A DNA stretch of 7,737 nt from Bacillota bacterium (GCA_021821225.1 JAKACR010000130.1:1-7737); one strand, 5' to 3'; shown: positions 1 to 5,774, numbered from the stretch's first letter. Notes: generated from the letters alone by a model not told the origin. Made by a program: numbers and translations.

Positions 1-2
1 TT

Positions 3-287
3 GCGCGTGGAGGGCGCGCGCTTTCTACCGGCGGTCAGCGTTTCACGGGAGACAATATCGACGGGTTGCTTGCGGCGCGCGCGCATGCCGCGAAGTTGCG
101 CGCGTCTTCCCGCAAACGGGGTGACGATCGGCTGTCGCGGCGTTTTCCGCGGGGACCCGCGCCGCGTTCGCGCGCAGATGACGAGCGTTTCGCGCGGGAG
201 TTCGAAAAACTGCTTGACGAATGCCCCCTTTTTGAGCCACCTCGAACAGAACATGCCTTGAGGACATTATCCCATGTTCCCCGGTAG
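3..287 (+). CDS. 3' end of an unrecognised protein (partial)
   Basis: Open from the left edge of the window to a TAG at 285-287, giving about 94 C-terminal residues; the start lies outside. The frame was chosen over its competitors because third codon positions are strongly G/C up to about position 215 and because the translation alternates basic stretches (AHAAKLRASSRKRGDD) with an amphipathic acidic helix-like segment (DDERFAREFEKLLDECPLF). The last 17 residues, beginning EPPRTEHALR, have less biased codons and no visible domain. There are no membrane segments or recognisable motifs, and I cannot name a family. The gene runs in the same direction as the small membrane protein 69 bp downstream; no clear terminator separates them, so they may be co-transcribed. 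Confidence 0.5.
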   Translation, partial: ARGGRALSTGGQRFTGDNIDGLLAARAHAAKLRASSRKRGDDRLSRRFPRGPAPRSRADDERFAREFEKLLDECPLFEPPRTEHALRTLSHVPR

Positions 288-320
288 GTCGGATTCTGTG
301 CACTGCCGGCGCCGCGGGTA

Positions 321-334
321 ATATCATATGATAT
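321..334. promoter_or_regulatory. 14-bp perfect palindrome upstream of small membrane gene
   Basis: ATATCATATGATAT is a perfect 14-bp palindrome and the most A/T-rich spot in this GC-rich stretch. It ends 8 bp before the AAGGAGG ribosome site of the 357-533 gene. It could be a repressor site or contain a -10 element: 325-333 reads CATATGATA, matching the sigma-K -10 form CATANNNTA, but no AC is found at the -35 distance. Its role is unproven. Confidence 0.4.
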
Positions 335-356
335 CGCGAAAGAAGGAGGCGGGGAA

Positions 357-533
357 TTGGCCATCCTTGGTTTGCTGTGGATCCTGCTTTGGTTTTTGCT
401 TTGGCTGCTGCCGATGGTGATCAGCGCGAACCTGGCGGGCCGGCAGGGCCGGAATGTTGCGCTGTGGGTGATCCTGTCGTTTTTCTTTGGCTGGATTCCC
501 ACTATCATTCTTTTGGCCATGTCCGGCGTATAG
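357..533 (+). CDS. 58-aa two-helix small membrane protein, TTG start
   Basis: TTG at 357-359 lies 7 bases after a full AAGGAGG ribosome site (343-349), which fixes the start; no ATG or GTG fits as well. The product is 58 residues. A first hydrophobic helix (about residues 2-23, rich in L and W: LGLLWILLWFLLWLL) is followed by a short polar loop with N25, R29 and GR (31-32). A second helix (about 34-54) carries the end motif FFGWIPTIILLA. The loop GRxxxxW followed by a glycine-containing second helix resembles many small, uncharacterised two-helix bacterial membrane proteins, and loosely the superinfection-immunity type; I do not assign a function. Both helices are short, with a small cytoplasmic or external loop. 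It converges on the zinc-ribbon gene. Confidence 0.8.
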   Translation: MAILGLLWILLWFLLWLLPMVISANLAGRQGRNVALWVILSFFFGWIPTIILLAMSGV

Positions 534-679
534 CGTGGCAGTCCACCCGGTTGCGGCGCGCAAGTGCGGGGAGCCGCCGGAATTTGCCGACGATAGCCTT
601 CAGGAGAGCAGGGGGGAGCCTGCTGCAACCCTGCTTGTCACTCCCCGCACACAGCGTTGTGCGCCCGGAACGGATGCCG
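534..679. other. Structured spacer between convergent genes
   Basis: This 146-bp spacer between two converging stops holds several inverted repeats and no coding frame I trust. GTGG/CCAC (535-538/543-546) forms a 4-bp stem right after the membrane-protein stop. GTGCGGGGAG (564-573) is exactly complementary to CTCCCCGCAC (641-650). Inside that loop AGCAGG (607-612) pairs with CCTGCT (619-624), or AGCAGGG (607-613) with CCCTGCT (629-635). GCACA (647-651) can instead pair with TGTGC (658-662). No T-run follows any stem, so a classical intrinsic terminator is not visible, although two-way termination is the likeliest role. Confidence 0.45.
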
Positions 680-859
680 TCATTCGCGCGTTTCGGGGGC
701 CTTTTCTTTTGGCTGTGGGACGGGTTCGCTGAACTCGCCATTGCCCACCGCGTAAGCGATGTATTTGACTTTGCATTTTTTGCAATAAAACGTCTCATAT
801 TGGGACGTAAAGCCAGTCTGCTCCAAATGCACACCAATTCCGCAATGCGGACACAGCAT
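680..859 (-). CDS. 59-aa zinc-ribbon protein
   Basis: ATG (complement of 857-859) is preceded by an AAAGGAGG ribosome site with 7-base spacing, which decides for this start over a longer frame open to 943. The 59-residue product has two CxxC knuckles, C3-P-H-C6 and C26-K-K-C29, separated by 19 residues. This is the layout of a small zinc ribbon that binds one zinc ion. The part between them (HLEQTGFTSQYETFYC) looks like the two strands of a ribbon, and the tail from residue 44 is polar and proline-rich (EPVPQPKEKAPETRE), probably disordered. There is no helicase, nuclease or other domain. It could be a small RNA- or DNA-binding or adaptor protein; the family is not recognisable beyond the fold. 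It is transcribed from its own sigma-A-like promoter. Confidence 0.85.
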   Translation of the reverse strand: MLCPHCGIGVHLEQTGFTSQYETFYCKKCKVKYIAYAVGNGEFSEPVPQPKEKAPETRE

Positions 860-881
860 TGTCTGGCCTCCTTTTGTCGGT

Positions 882-910
882 CTGTGGACAACAGTTACTG
901 TGTTGCACAG
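882..910. promoter_or_regulatory. Dyad in the leader of the zinc-ribbon gene
   Basis: Between promoter and ribosome site lies an 11-bp palindrome ACAGT-T-ACTGT (891-901). It sits inside a wider imperfect dyad with outer arms CTGTG (882-886) and CACAG (906-910). The dyad covers the predicted transcription start and first 25 bases, a typical place for a repressor operator; as RNA it could also form a 5' hairpin upstream of the ribosome site. No regulator is encoded nearby to match it. Confidence 0.4.
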
Positions 911-914
911 CCAC

Positions 915-943
915 AGTATAGCGTAACGGGCTTTTTGTGTCAT
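915..943 (-). promoter_or_regulatory. Sigma-A-type promoter of the zinc-ribbon gene
   Basis: Read on the minus strand, a -35 of ATGACA (938-943) and a -10 of TATACT (915-920) are separated by exactly 17 bp. Five of six bases match TTGACA and five of six match TATAAT. Transcription would begin near 907-908, leaving a leader of about 48 bases before the ATG. It lies downstream of the long minus-strand gene row and gives the zinc-ribbon gene independent expression. Confidence 0.6.
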
Positions 944-969
944 TATATTTATCGTCGAATGGAAGACTA

Positions 970-996
970 TATTCCGGTATAACTATTCCGGTATAA
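970..996. repeat. 13-bp tandem duplication at the operon end
   Basis: TATTCCGGTATAA occurs at 970-982 and again at 984-996, separated by one base. On the minus strand the right copy covers the last codons and the stop of the 32-aa ORF; the left copy lies just past the stop. It looks like a recent slippage duplication. Confidence 0.7.
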
Positions 997-1081
997 ACAC
1001 CCCCATCTCCTCGCGCAGCATGCGGCCGATCGCGCGATCGGCCGTGAGGTGCGGGGGCAGGCGAACTCGGTCGCCCGTCAC
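983..1081 (-). CDS. Possible 32-aa peptide overlapping the coiled-coil gene
   Basis: A GTG (complement of 1079-1081) overlaps the TGA of the upstream gene as GTGA, the classic coupling arrangement, and the frame runs 32 codons to a TAG at 983-985. The peptide begins MTGDRVRLPPHLTADR and ends REEMGVFIPE. Its LPP-x2-[ST] start faintly recalls the second motif of the 93-aa protein (LPPSYS) and its FIPE end recalls the IPDP motif, so it may be a worn-down relative or the displaced tail of the upstream protein. There is no ribosome site at a normal distance (the nearest GAGGAG is over 20 bases upstream), so translation would depend on coupling. A 22-bp palindrome lies inside it. It could also be non-coding. 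Confidence 0.35.
   Translation of the reverse strand: MTGDRVRLPPHLTADRAIGRMLREEMGVFIPE
1023..1044. repeat. 22-bp perfect palindrome
   Basis: Arms CGGCCGATCGC (1023-1033) and GCGATCGGCCG (1034-1044) are perfect reverse complements with no spacer. It sits close to the 3' end of the minus-strand gene row and could form a very stable hairpin in RNA, perhaps acting as a 3' end or processing signal. No T-run follows, so it is not a standard terminator. It also contains two CGATCG-type sites. Confidence 0.6.
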
Positions 1082-1953
1082 GAGGCGTTCATGCGTCCGA
1101 GTTGCTCCTCTGCGAGCCCTCTGGCGAGTTCTTCGGTGAATTCCGGATCGGGGATCGCATAATCCTCCGGGACTCCGGCTTGTATGATGTTCCAGACAGC
1201 CGGGTCGGGAATCACGTCGGGAGTGTCCACCTGGCCGGTGAACAGGGAGTCGTAGATGTCGGCTGTGGCTGTCCCTTCGTTTTCCGGCGCGATGGCGACA
1301 GGGGGGGGCGCGGGGTGTTCCGTTTCGCGGTCCGGCTCTGGTACGGCCTGCACAAGTGGAGAGGGGACGGATGGGTTTTCGCGGCGCGGGAGTGCGTTCG
1401 GGGCGAGTGGGGTGACTGTGGCGGCGCGGTCGCGCAATGCCTTGATCTCTTCCCGCAGTTCCCGGTTGGCGGCTTCCAATGATTTGCTGAGCGCTAGCAA
1501 TCGGTTGACGTCGGATCCGCGAAGCTGCCTTTGCAGAAACTGCAACGTGGCTTTGAGTTCCCGGTTCTGTCTGCGCAGCGTATTGTTTTCCTGGACAAGA
1601 GCCGTCATGGCCGCACGCTGTCCCGACGGGGCGCGAAACTCCGCCCTGGGAAGCGTAGTGATCCCGGCGATCCTGTCCGGCTTCGCCGTGATCCTGTCCG
1701 GCTTCGCCGCGATTTTGCGCGGCGCGCCGTTCGCCTTTTTTCCGTGCAATGCGACCGCCGTGCGCGCCGCGTGGGTTTTGTGTGGTGTGCGCGGTCTGCG
1801 GTCTTGCGCGTCGGGGGTGGAGAGTCTGAATATTGTTTCACGCCTGCGCGTCTTCCTGGGTTTTGCCGCCTTTCCTATCGTTTGTGAAGGCGTCGTTCCC
1901 CGTTTGTTTTCTGAAATGACTCTCAGGTTGTGTCTTGCGAGACTGTGCCGCAC
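1078..1953 (-). CDS. Basic coiled-coil protein with C-terminal IPDP motifs
   Basis: GTG start (complement of 1951-1953), 8 bases after GGGAGG, giving 291 residues. Residues 1-110 are basic and low-complexity (KPRKTRRRE at 31-39; the heptad AKPDRI[TA] twice at 83-96). Residues about 112-178 form a coiled coil with heptad leucines (ENNTLRRQNRELKATLQFLQRQL, then a second helix to about 176). A Pro-rich linker (about 182-228) follows, then an acidic C-terminus with two IPDP motifs: V-I-P-D-P at 247-251, and W254-x6-V-P-x2-Y265-x-IPDP (267-270). There is no signal peptide or membrane segment. This layout suits a structural or scaffold protein that oligomerises by its coil and docks something by its tail; that role is inferred. 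It follows the GT4 gene by 34 bp. The family is not recognised. Confidence 0.8.
   Translation of the reverse strand: MRHSLARHNLRVISENKRGTTPSQTIGKAAKPRKTRRRETIFRLSTPDAQDRRPRTPHKTHAARTAVALHGKKANGAPRKIAAKPDRITAKPDRIAGITTLPRAEFRAPSGQRAAMTALVQENNTLRRQNRELKATLQFLQRQLRGSDVNRLLALSKSLEAANRELREEIKALRDRAATVTPLAPNALPRRENPSVPSPLVQAVPEPDRETEHPAPPPVAIAPENEGTATADIYDSLFTGQVDTPDVIPDPAVWNIIQAGVPEDYAIPDPEFTEELARGLAEEQLGRMNAS
1138..1218 (-). repeat. IPDP motif pair in the coiled-coil protein
   Basis: Encodes residues 246-272, where IPDP (248-251) is followed by W254, then V261-P262, Y265 and IPDP (267-270) and F272. The W-to-Y distance is 11 residues, the same as in both copies of the 93-aa protein encoded about 2.4 kb upstream in the gene row. 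Confidence 0.7.
1669..1709. repeat. 21-bp in-frame tandem repeat
   Basis: The 20 bases 1669-1688 recur exactly at 1690-1709 (period 21), within the coiled-coil gene. They encode the doubled heptad AKPDRIT/AKPDRIA. The period of seven codons keeps the frame. Confidence 0.85.
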
Positions 1954-1987
1954 GGTGTCACCCTCCCTGGATCATTTGTACGGTGAA

Positions 1988-3199
1988 TTATTTGTACAGT
2001 TCGATCGAATGCCGCCGGTAGAGCGCCAGCGTCCGGGCCATCATCGTCTGCAGGGACCATTGCGTCATGGCCCATTGACGCGCGTTTCTTCCCAATACCT
2101 GGCGGTGGTTCTCGTCTTCAAGCAGTTGCAGCATATTTTCGTACATGGCTCTTGCGTCCTCCGCCGGTGAAACGAGGCCCGTCTTCCCATGCTTGACCAT
2201 CTCCGGGATGCCGCCCGCATCCGAGACAATGGCCGGTTTGCCGACAACCTGCGCTTCCATGATGGCAAACGGCTGATTGTCCTGCACGCTCGCGAGGATG
2301 AAAATGTCCGCCTGCTGCAGGAGAGAAGGCACGTCTTTGCGGTCGCCCAGAAATACCACATGGTCCGTGAGACCCAGACGCATGGCCTGCTGCTCCAACT
2401 CCTGGCGTTGCGCCCCATCTCCGATCAGCCAGCAGACCCAGTCCCGCCGTTTCGCCTTCAATTTTCCCAGTGCATCCAGAAGAAAGCTGTGTCCTTTGAC
2501 CGGGACCAGCCGCGCCGGACAGACAAGAAGTGTTTTTCCCGGAGGGCGGAAAAGGGAGGGGGGTTGACCGGCCTTTTCCAGGAATTGATCGATGTCCATG
2601 CCGTAGGGGATGACGGTGATCTGTCCGCCCGGTATGCTGAAATCTTTTACCAGCAGATTCTTCAACCATGTCGTCGGCACGATCGCGGCCGTGCTGGATG
2701 TGGCTCCGTAGTACTCTTCCGCCGCGACGTATGTCCAGGGCAGCGAACGTCGGTCCTTGACAGCGCCGGAAACCAGGTGTTCCGTGGCCAGGCAGCCGTG
2801 AATGGTGGCGATCAGGGGGACGTGTTTCGGCTTCACGCGCCACAGAGCCCTGGTGGAAACGATGTCCTGCGTCAGGATGAGATCGTAGTCGAGCCCGAAC
2901 ACAAGGGCCGCCGTTTCAAAAGAGTAGCGTTCGATTTCCCTCCACCGGATCCAGTCGTCGACTCCGGGGAGCTGCTGGTTGTAAAAGCCGAGCACTTTCT
3001 CGTAAACGAGGTCCTTCACCTTGCTTTTCTCCAAAAATCGCCCATTGTTCGGCATATAGTATTTCTGCATGTCGGGGTGATGGGCGAGGATGTCTACGTC
3101 ATGCCCCAATTCAGTCAATTTCCGTTTGAGGTTGTCGACATAGGTTGAAACTCCTCCAATATGAGGCAGATACCAGTAGGTGGCCAACAAGATTCTCAC
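1988..3199 (-). CDS. GT4-family glycosyltransferase
   Basis: A retaining GT-B-fold glycosyltransferase of family GT4, transferring a sugar from a nucleotide donor to an unknown acceptor in the cytoplasm. GTG start at 3197-3199; a purine-rich GAGGGGG site lies 9 bases upstream. It is 403 residues, a normal length. The N-domain opens MRILLATYWYLPHIGGVSTY with the glycine loop at 15-16; ATIHG with H134 is in the acceptor domain. The C-domain has R230 and K235 (ARLVPVKG), the donor-phosphate pair, and the D307-x7-E315 motif (QDNQPFAIME), with Asp where most GT4 enzymes have Glu, then DAGGIPEMV. There is no membrane segment. It is about as similar to the GT4 part of 3885-5774 as to the one at 6636-7736, so the three are paralogues. 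Donor and acceptor cannot be told from sequence. Confidence 0.95.
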   Translation of the reverse strand: MRILLATYWYLPHIGGVSTYVDNLKRKLTELGHDVDILAHHPDMQKYYMPNNGRFLEKSKVKDLVYEKVLGFYNQQLPGVDDWIRWREIERYSFETAALVFGLDYDLILTQDIVSTRALWRVKPKHVPLIATIHGCLATEHLVSGAVKDRRSLPWTYVAAEEYYGATSSTAAIVPTTWLKNLLVKDFSIPGGQITVIPYGMDIDQFLEKAGQPPSLFRPPGKTLLVCPARLVPVKGHSFLLDALGKLKAKRRDWVCWLIGDGAQRQELEQQAMRLGLTDHVVFLGDRKDVPSLLQQADIFILASVQDNQPFAIMEAQVVGKPAIVSDAGGIPEMVKHGKTGLVSPAEDARAMYENMLQLLEDENHRQVLGRNARQWAMTQWSLQTMMARTLALYRRHSIELYK

Positions 3200-3276
3200 G
3201 TCTTCCCACCCCCTCGAAACTGGCGGACGGATTCCCGGGCCAGTGGCCGTCCGAATGATCCATCTGTGGATACCGA

Positions 3277-3303
3277 CACTCTATGCTCAGAGACTCTGGC
3301 TGT
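3277..3303 (-). promoter_or_regulatory. Sigma-K-like promoter before the 1988-3199 GT4 gene
   Basis: On the minus strand AC (3302-3303) is followed after exactly 16 bp by CATAGAGTG (3277-3285), fitting the sporulation sigma-K pattern AC-N16-CATANNNTA except for the last base. The start would be near 3270, leaving a leader of about 70 bases with the 3225-3252 hairpin. The same spacing and the same final TG recur in front of the propeller gene. Confidence 0.35.
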
Positions 3304-3356
3304 GATGGGGCATTGATCCATCTTGGAAATGAGGTTTCGCTGCCAGCCGTCGCCCT

Positions 3357-3532
3357 GCCCTATGCCCTTTGCTCGGACACCGCTATCGCTAAACTCGCCG
3401 GGCATAGGGCATGGCACCGGCTCAGCAAGCCTTGTTCGTGGCGCTAAACTCGCGACGAGCAAAGGGATATGGGCGGCCCAGCAAGCCTTGTCCATGGCGC
3501 TAAACTCGCCGGGCATAGGGCATGGCACCGGC
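3357..3532. repeat. Mosaic intergenic repeat array, 55-56-bp period
   Basis: Three copies of CGCTAAACTCGC start at 3387, 3442 and 3498. A 35-bp block is repeated exactly at 3387-3421 and 3498-3532. A 31-bp block beginning CAGCAAGCCTTGT is repeated at 3423-3453 and 3479-3509 with two mismatches. GCCCTATGCCC (3357-3367) is the exact inverse of GGGCATAGGGC at 3400-3410 and 3511-3521, and 3357-3375 is a 15/19 inverse match to 3456-3474. The exact 35-bp block contains a GCCGG...CCGGC stem. It looks like a composite of a small dispersed element, or a structured RNA, inside a transcribed gap. Confidence 0.75.
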
Positions 3533-3569
3533 CCGGCACATTTTTATCCTGCCGATGGTGGCGCGGGCG

Positions 3570-3851
3570 TCAACGGCACGTGGCCTTCAGGATGCGTTCC
3601 AGCAGCGCCGTGTCCGGAATGGAGTAGGACGGAGGGAGCTGTTTGGCGACAGACGCCCAGAACGGCTCGTCGCCGTTCCAACCAGCCGGGTTCAGCCATG
3701 ATCTGTCTCTTGCCAGTGTGCTTGGCAGATCCGGCTGCATCGACTGCAGAAAACGGGGGTCCGGGATGACATAGCCGTCCGGAAGGCAGGCGTCGATCTC
3801 AGGCCAGTCCCCGGTATCGGACGGTTCGTGGGATGCGAAGGAGAACAGCAT
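3570..3851 (-). CDS. 93-aa protein with two W-x6-[LV]P-x2-Y-x-IPD repeats
   Basis: ATG (complement of 3849-3851) is preceded by GAGGTGA, a seven-base match to the 16S tail, 4 bases upstream. The 93-residue product contains a repeat of about 20 residues twice: W16-x6-L23-P24-x2-Y27-x-I29-P30-D31-P32-x-F34 and W65-x6-L72-P73-x2-Y76-x-I78-P79-D80-T-x-L83. Between them is a segment rich in W, N, P and R (about 38-63). Two cysteines (22, 92) are present; there is no signal peptide and no membrane helix. It resembles the tail of the 291-aa coiled-coil protein and could be a spore- or surface-layer component or a docking partner of the glycosyltransferases (inference). It lies 33 bp downstream of the propeller-GT4 gene, so is very likely co-transcribed. 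The family is not recognised. Confidence 0.75.
   Translation of the reverse strand: MLFSFASHEPSDTGDWPEIDACLPDGYVIPDPRFLQSMQPDLPSTLARDRSWLNPAGWNGDEPFWASVAKQLPPSYSIPDTALLERILKATCR
3600..3659 (-). repeat. IPD motif, second copy of the 93-aa protein
   Basis: Encodes residues 65-84, W65 to L84, with LPPSYSIPD at 72-80. Compared with the first copy the second Pro after D is Thr. Confidence 0.65.
3750..3806 (-). repeat. IPD motif, first copy of the 93-aa protein
   Basis: Encodes residues 16-34, W16 to F34, with LPDGYVIPDP at 23-32. It is the copy closest in sequence to the C-terminal motif of the coiled-coil protein (VPEDYAIPDP). Confidence 0.65.
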
Positions 3852-3884
3852 GCACTCACCTCACTGCCTGGCGGAATGGCCCGG

Positions 3885-5774
3885 CTATCTTTCTCGCTTC
3901 GCTCTTTTGTGCGCCTCACCGTAGGCGGTGAGTGTCCGTTCCAGCAGGGTCGCGTCCGACCATTCGGCATGCGCCCACAGGTTGCCCGCCTGCGCCAGTT
4001 TCCCGCGCAGCGGCGGATCGTCCATCATGCGCCGGATGCATGCGGCCAACTGGGCCGGATTGCCCGCCTCGAACAGCAGTCCCGTGTGTTCGTGCCGGAT
4101 CATTTCCGGTATGCCGCCCGCGTCCGATGCGACGATGGGAGTGCCTGCGATCTGCGCTTCCATGATAGAAAACGGCAAATTATCCTGCAGTGACGGCAGC
4201 ACCATGAGATCGGCCTGCCGCAGCAGGGCCGGCACGTCGTCGCGGTCGCCGAGCAGCGTCACGCGTCTGGTGAGACCAAACGCCTCAATGGCATGTCGCA
4301 GTTCCGGCCGCAGAGGTCCGTCGCCGACGAACCAACAGTGCCAGGACAGGTCGTCCGCCAATTGGCGGAGGGCGTCGAGCAGTGTCCGGTGGCCCTTGAC
4401 GGGCACCAGCCGTGCGGGACAGCAGATGGTGAACGCGCCCGTTTTTTGCGCGGGTGCGGACAGCGGGAGGGCACGGCGCCGTTCGAACGCCTCGATATTC
4501 ATGCCGTACGGGATGACGGTGAGTTGCTCACGCGGTACGGCAAAATGCGTCATTTCCGTCCGCAGCCACTCGGTCGGCACGATGGTCACATTCGCCGACG
4601 TGCAGCCGTAGAACTCTTCGGCGGCGACGTACCGCCATCCAAGACTCTCCTCACTGACGATATCGCCCGCGATCACATGTTCTCTCGCCAGCAATCCGTG
4701 AATCGTGGCGACAAGCGGGGTGGACGCCGGCTTGACGCGGGACAGCGCGCGGGTGGAGACGATGTCCTGCGTGTGGATCACGTCGTATTGCTCCAGGTTG
4801 AACATGGCGGCGGCCACTTCAAAGCAGTGACGCTCGATGTCGCGGTAGCGGACCCACGGTTCCACCTGCGGCAGATGGCGTTGATAGAACTGTGTCAGCC
4901 TGTCGTAGACGATCCGCTTGATGCGCCATTTGTCCACGATCCGGTCGCCGCCCGCCAGGTAGTAGTGGGCCATGTCCGGATGGTGGGCCAGCACATCCAC
5001 GCGGTGCCCCATGCGTTCCAGCTCGTCTTTCAGAAGGCGCACGTACACGTCCACCCCGCCGACATGGGGCAGATACCAGTAGGTACACAGCAGGATGTTC
5101 ATGGGACTGTGCTTCGCGATGTCGACCGCGGCATCGTTCGCGTCCGGGGATGGCGTCGTTTTCGCGCGACCGTCTTTTGCGCCGGCCGCCGGGGGAAGAG
5201 GTACTTGCGCAGGCGCGGCGGGCGGATCCGGAGTGAAGATGTACACGCGGCCCGCCATGAATTGCTTTTGATTGGCGCTCGCGACGGCGCCTACGGCGAT
5301 CGATCCTCCCGCGTCGCGGCACTGCGCGACGGCATGGCTGAACCATTCCGGCTCACTGCCGTTGAATTCGTGCGCGATCCGCCCGTTCAAATCCATGATG
5401 TACGCCGCGCCCGCGCGCGAGCCCGCCAACACGCCGCGCAGCCCGCTTGTCCGGTCGATGTAGGGGTGAATGCTCATTCCCAATCCCTGCTCGGGGAACC
5501 AGCCTTCCTTTTCAAACAGGATTTTCCGCAAAATGATCGACCACCCGCTGACCATGCCGCAGCGCGTCGAGACGACGTTTGAAGGCGCGCCGGCCGAATC
5601 GTGCCGGATGCCGCTCACGCCGGGCGATCCGATCAGTACGTCGTCCGTTCCGTCACCGTCTATGTCTCCGATCGCGAGGCTGTGGCCGTATTCGTCGAAA
5701 GGCCGCTTGCCGCAGGACTGGTGAATGAGGCCCCGCTGCGGCGAGTATACGAGAACCCGGCCGCTGCCGGTCAA
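3885..5774 (-). CDS. FG-GAP propeller C-half fused to GT4 glycosyltransferase
   Basis: This frame of 629 codons opens at a TTG overlapping the previous stop (TTGA) and has no ribosome site. Residues 1-183 carry three FG-GAP blades: the first keeps a calcium loop (D37-x-D39-G-D41-G, then DVLIGSPG), while the next two (about 97-120 and 146-164) have lost it. Residues 184-224 are a Pro/Ala/Lys linker. A complete GT4 domain (225-629) starts at MNILLCTYWYLPHVGG, with H359 (ATIHG), R455/K460 (ARLVPVKG) and D531-x7-E539. The internal ATG at 5100-5102 lacks a ribosome site, so the fusion appears real. With the three blades here and the four of 5771-6466, the propeller has the expected seven, so the two frames were probably one gene of about 860 residues before a one-base loss in a TTT run near 5772-5775. 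Otherwise coupling at TTGA would make two chains. Confidence 0.85.
   Translation of the reverse strand: MTGSGRVLVYSPQRGLIHQSCGKRPFDEYGHSLAIGDIDGDGTDDVLIGSPGVSGIRHDSAGAPSNVVSTRCGMVSGWSIILRKILFEKEGWFPEQGLGMSIHPYIDRTSGLRGVLAGSRAGAAYIMDLNGRIAHEFNGSEPEWFSHAVAQCRDAGGSIAVGAVASANQKQFMAGRVYIFTPDPPAAPAQVPLPPAAGAKDGRAKTTPSPDANDAAVDIAKHSPMNILLCTYWYLPHVGGVDVYVRLLKDELERMGHRVDVLAHHPDMAHYYLAGGDRIVDKWRIKRIVYDRLTQFYQRHLPQVEPWVRYRDIERHCFEVAAAMFNLEQYDVIHTQDIVSTRALSRVKPASTPLVATIHGLLAREHVIAGDIVSEESLGWRYVAAEEFYGCTSANVTIVPTEWLRTEMTHFAVPREQLTVIPYGMNIEAFERRRALPLSAPAQKTGAFTICCPARLVPVKGHRTLLDALRQLADDLSWHCWFVGDGPLRPELRHAIEAFGLTRRVTLLGDRDDVPALLRQADLMVLPSLQDNLPFSIMEAQIAGTPIVASDAGGIPEMIRHEHTGLLFEAGNPAQLAACIRRMMDDPPLRGKLAQAGNLWAHAEWSDATLLERTLTAYGEAHKRAKRER

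Larger units (their letters stand above)
3200..3569. other. 370-bp gene-free region between minus-strand genes
   Basis: No convincing gene. From left to right on the plus strand it holds a hairpin (GGACGG 3225-3230 with CCGTCC 3247-3252, and the nested palindrome GGCCA-G-TGGCC at 3238-3248) in the leader of the GT4 gene. It also holds a sigma-K-like promoter (3277-3303), TGATCCATCT twice (3256-3265 and 3314-3323), and the mosaic repeat array at 3357-3532. A minus-strand frame (3196-3528) is open but is mostly repeat sequence and has no ribosome site. Confidence 0.6.

Noticed and set aside
325..333. Sigma-K -10 element CATATGATA before the small membrane gene
   Set aside because: No AC lies 15-17 bases upstream, and the match is part of a palindrome; left as a possible operator only.
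860..943. Longer 87-aa form of the zinc-ribbon protein
   Set aside because: It would run through the -10 and -35 elements and ignores the AAAGGAGG site before the ATG at 857-859.
1256..2170. Long plus-strand frames opposite the coiled-coil and GT4 genes (also 4293-5582)
   Set aside because: Antisense shadows of GC-rich genes: the minus-strand frames have recognisable domains and conserved motifs, the plus frames have none.
3196..3528. 110-codon minus-strand frame before the GT4 gene, ending in a GTGA overlap
   Set aside because: Most of its front half is the DNA repeat (CPMPGEFS coded twice), it has no ribosome site and no domain; the overlap is probably chance.
3387..3532. Possible CRISPR array (31-bp repeats about 25 bp apart)
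   Set aside because: Only two full repeats; the first and third interval sequences are identical, unlike true spacers; no cas genes.
5100..5102. Separate start of the GT4 domain at the internal ATG
   Set aside because: No ribosome site before it and an open frame from the propeller through the linker; kept only as an alternative.
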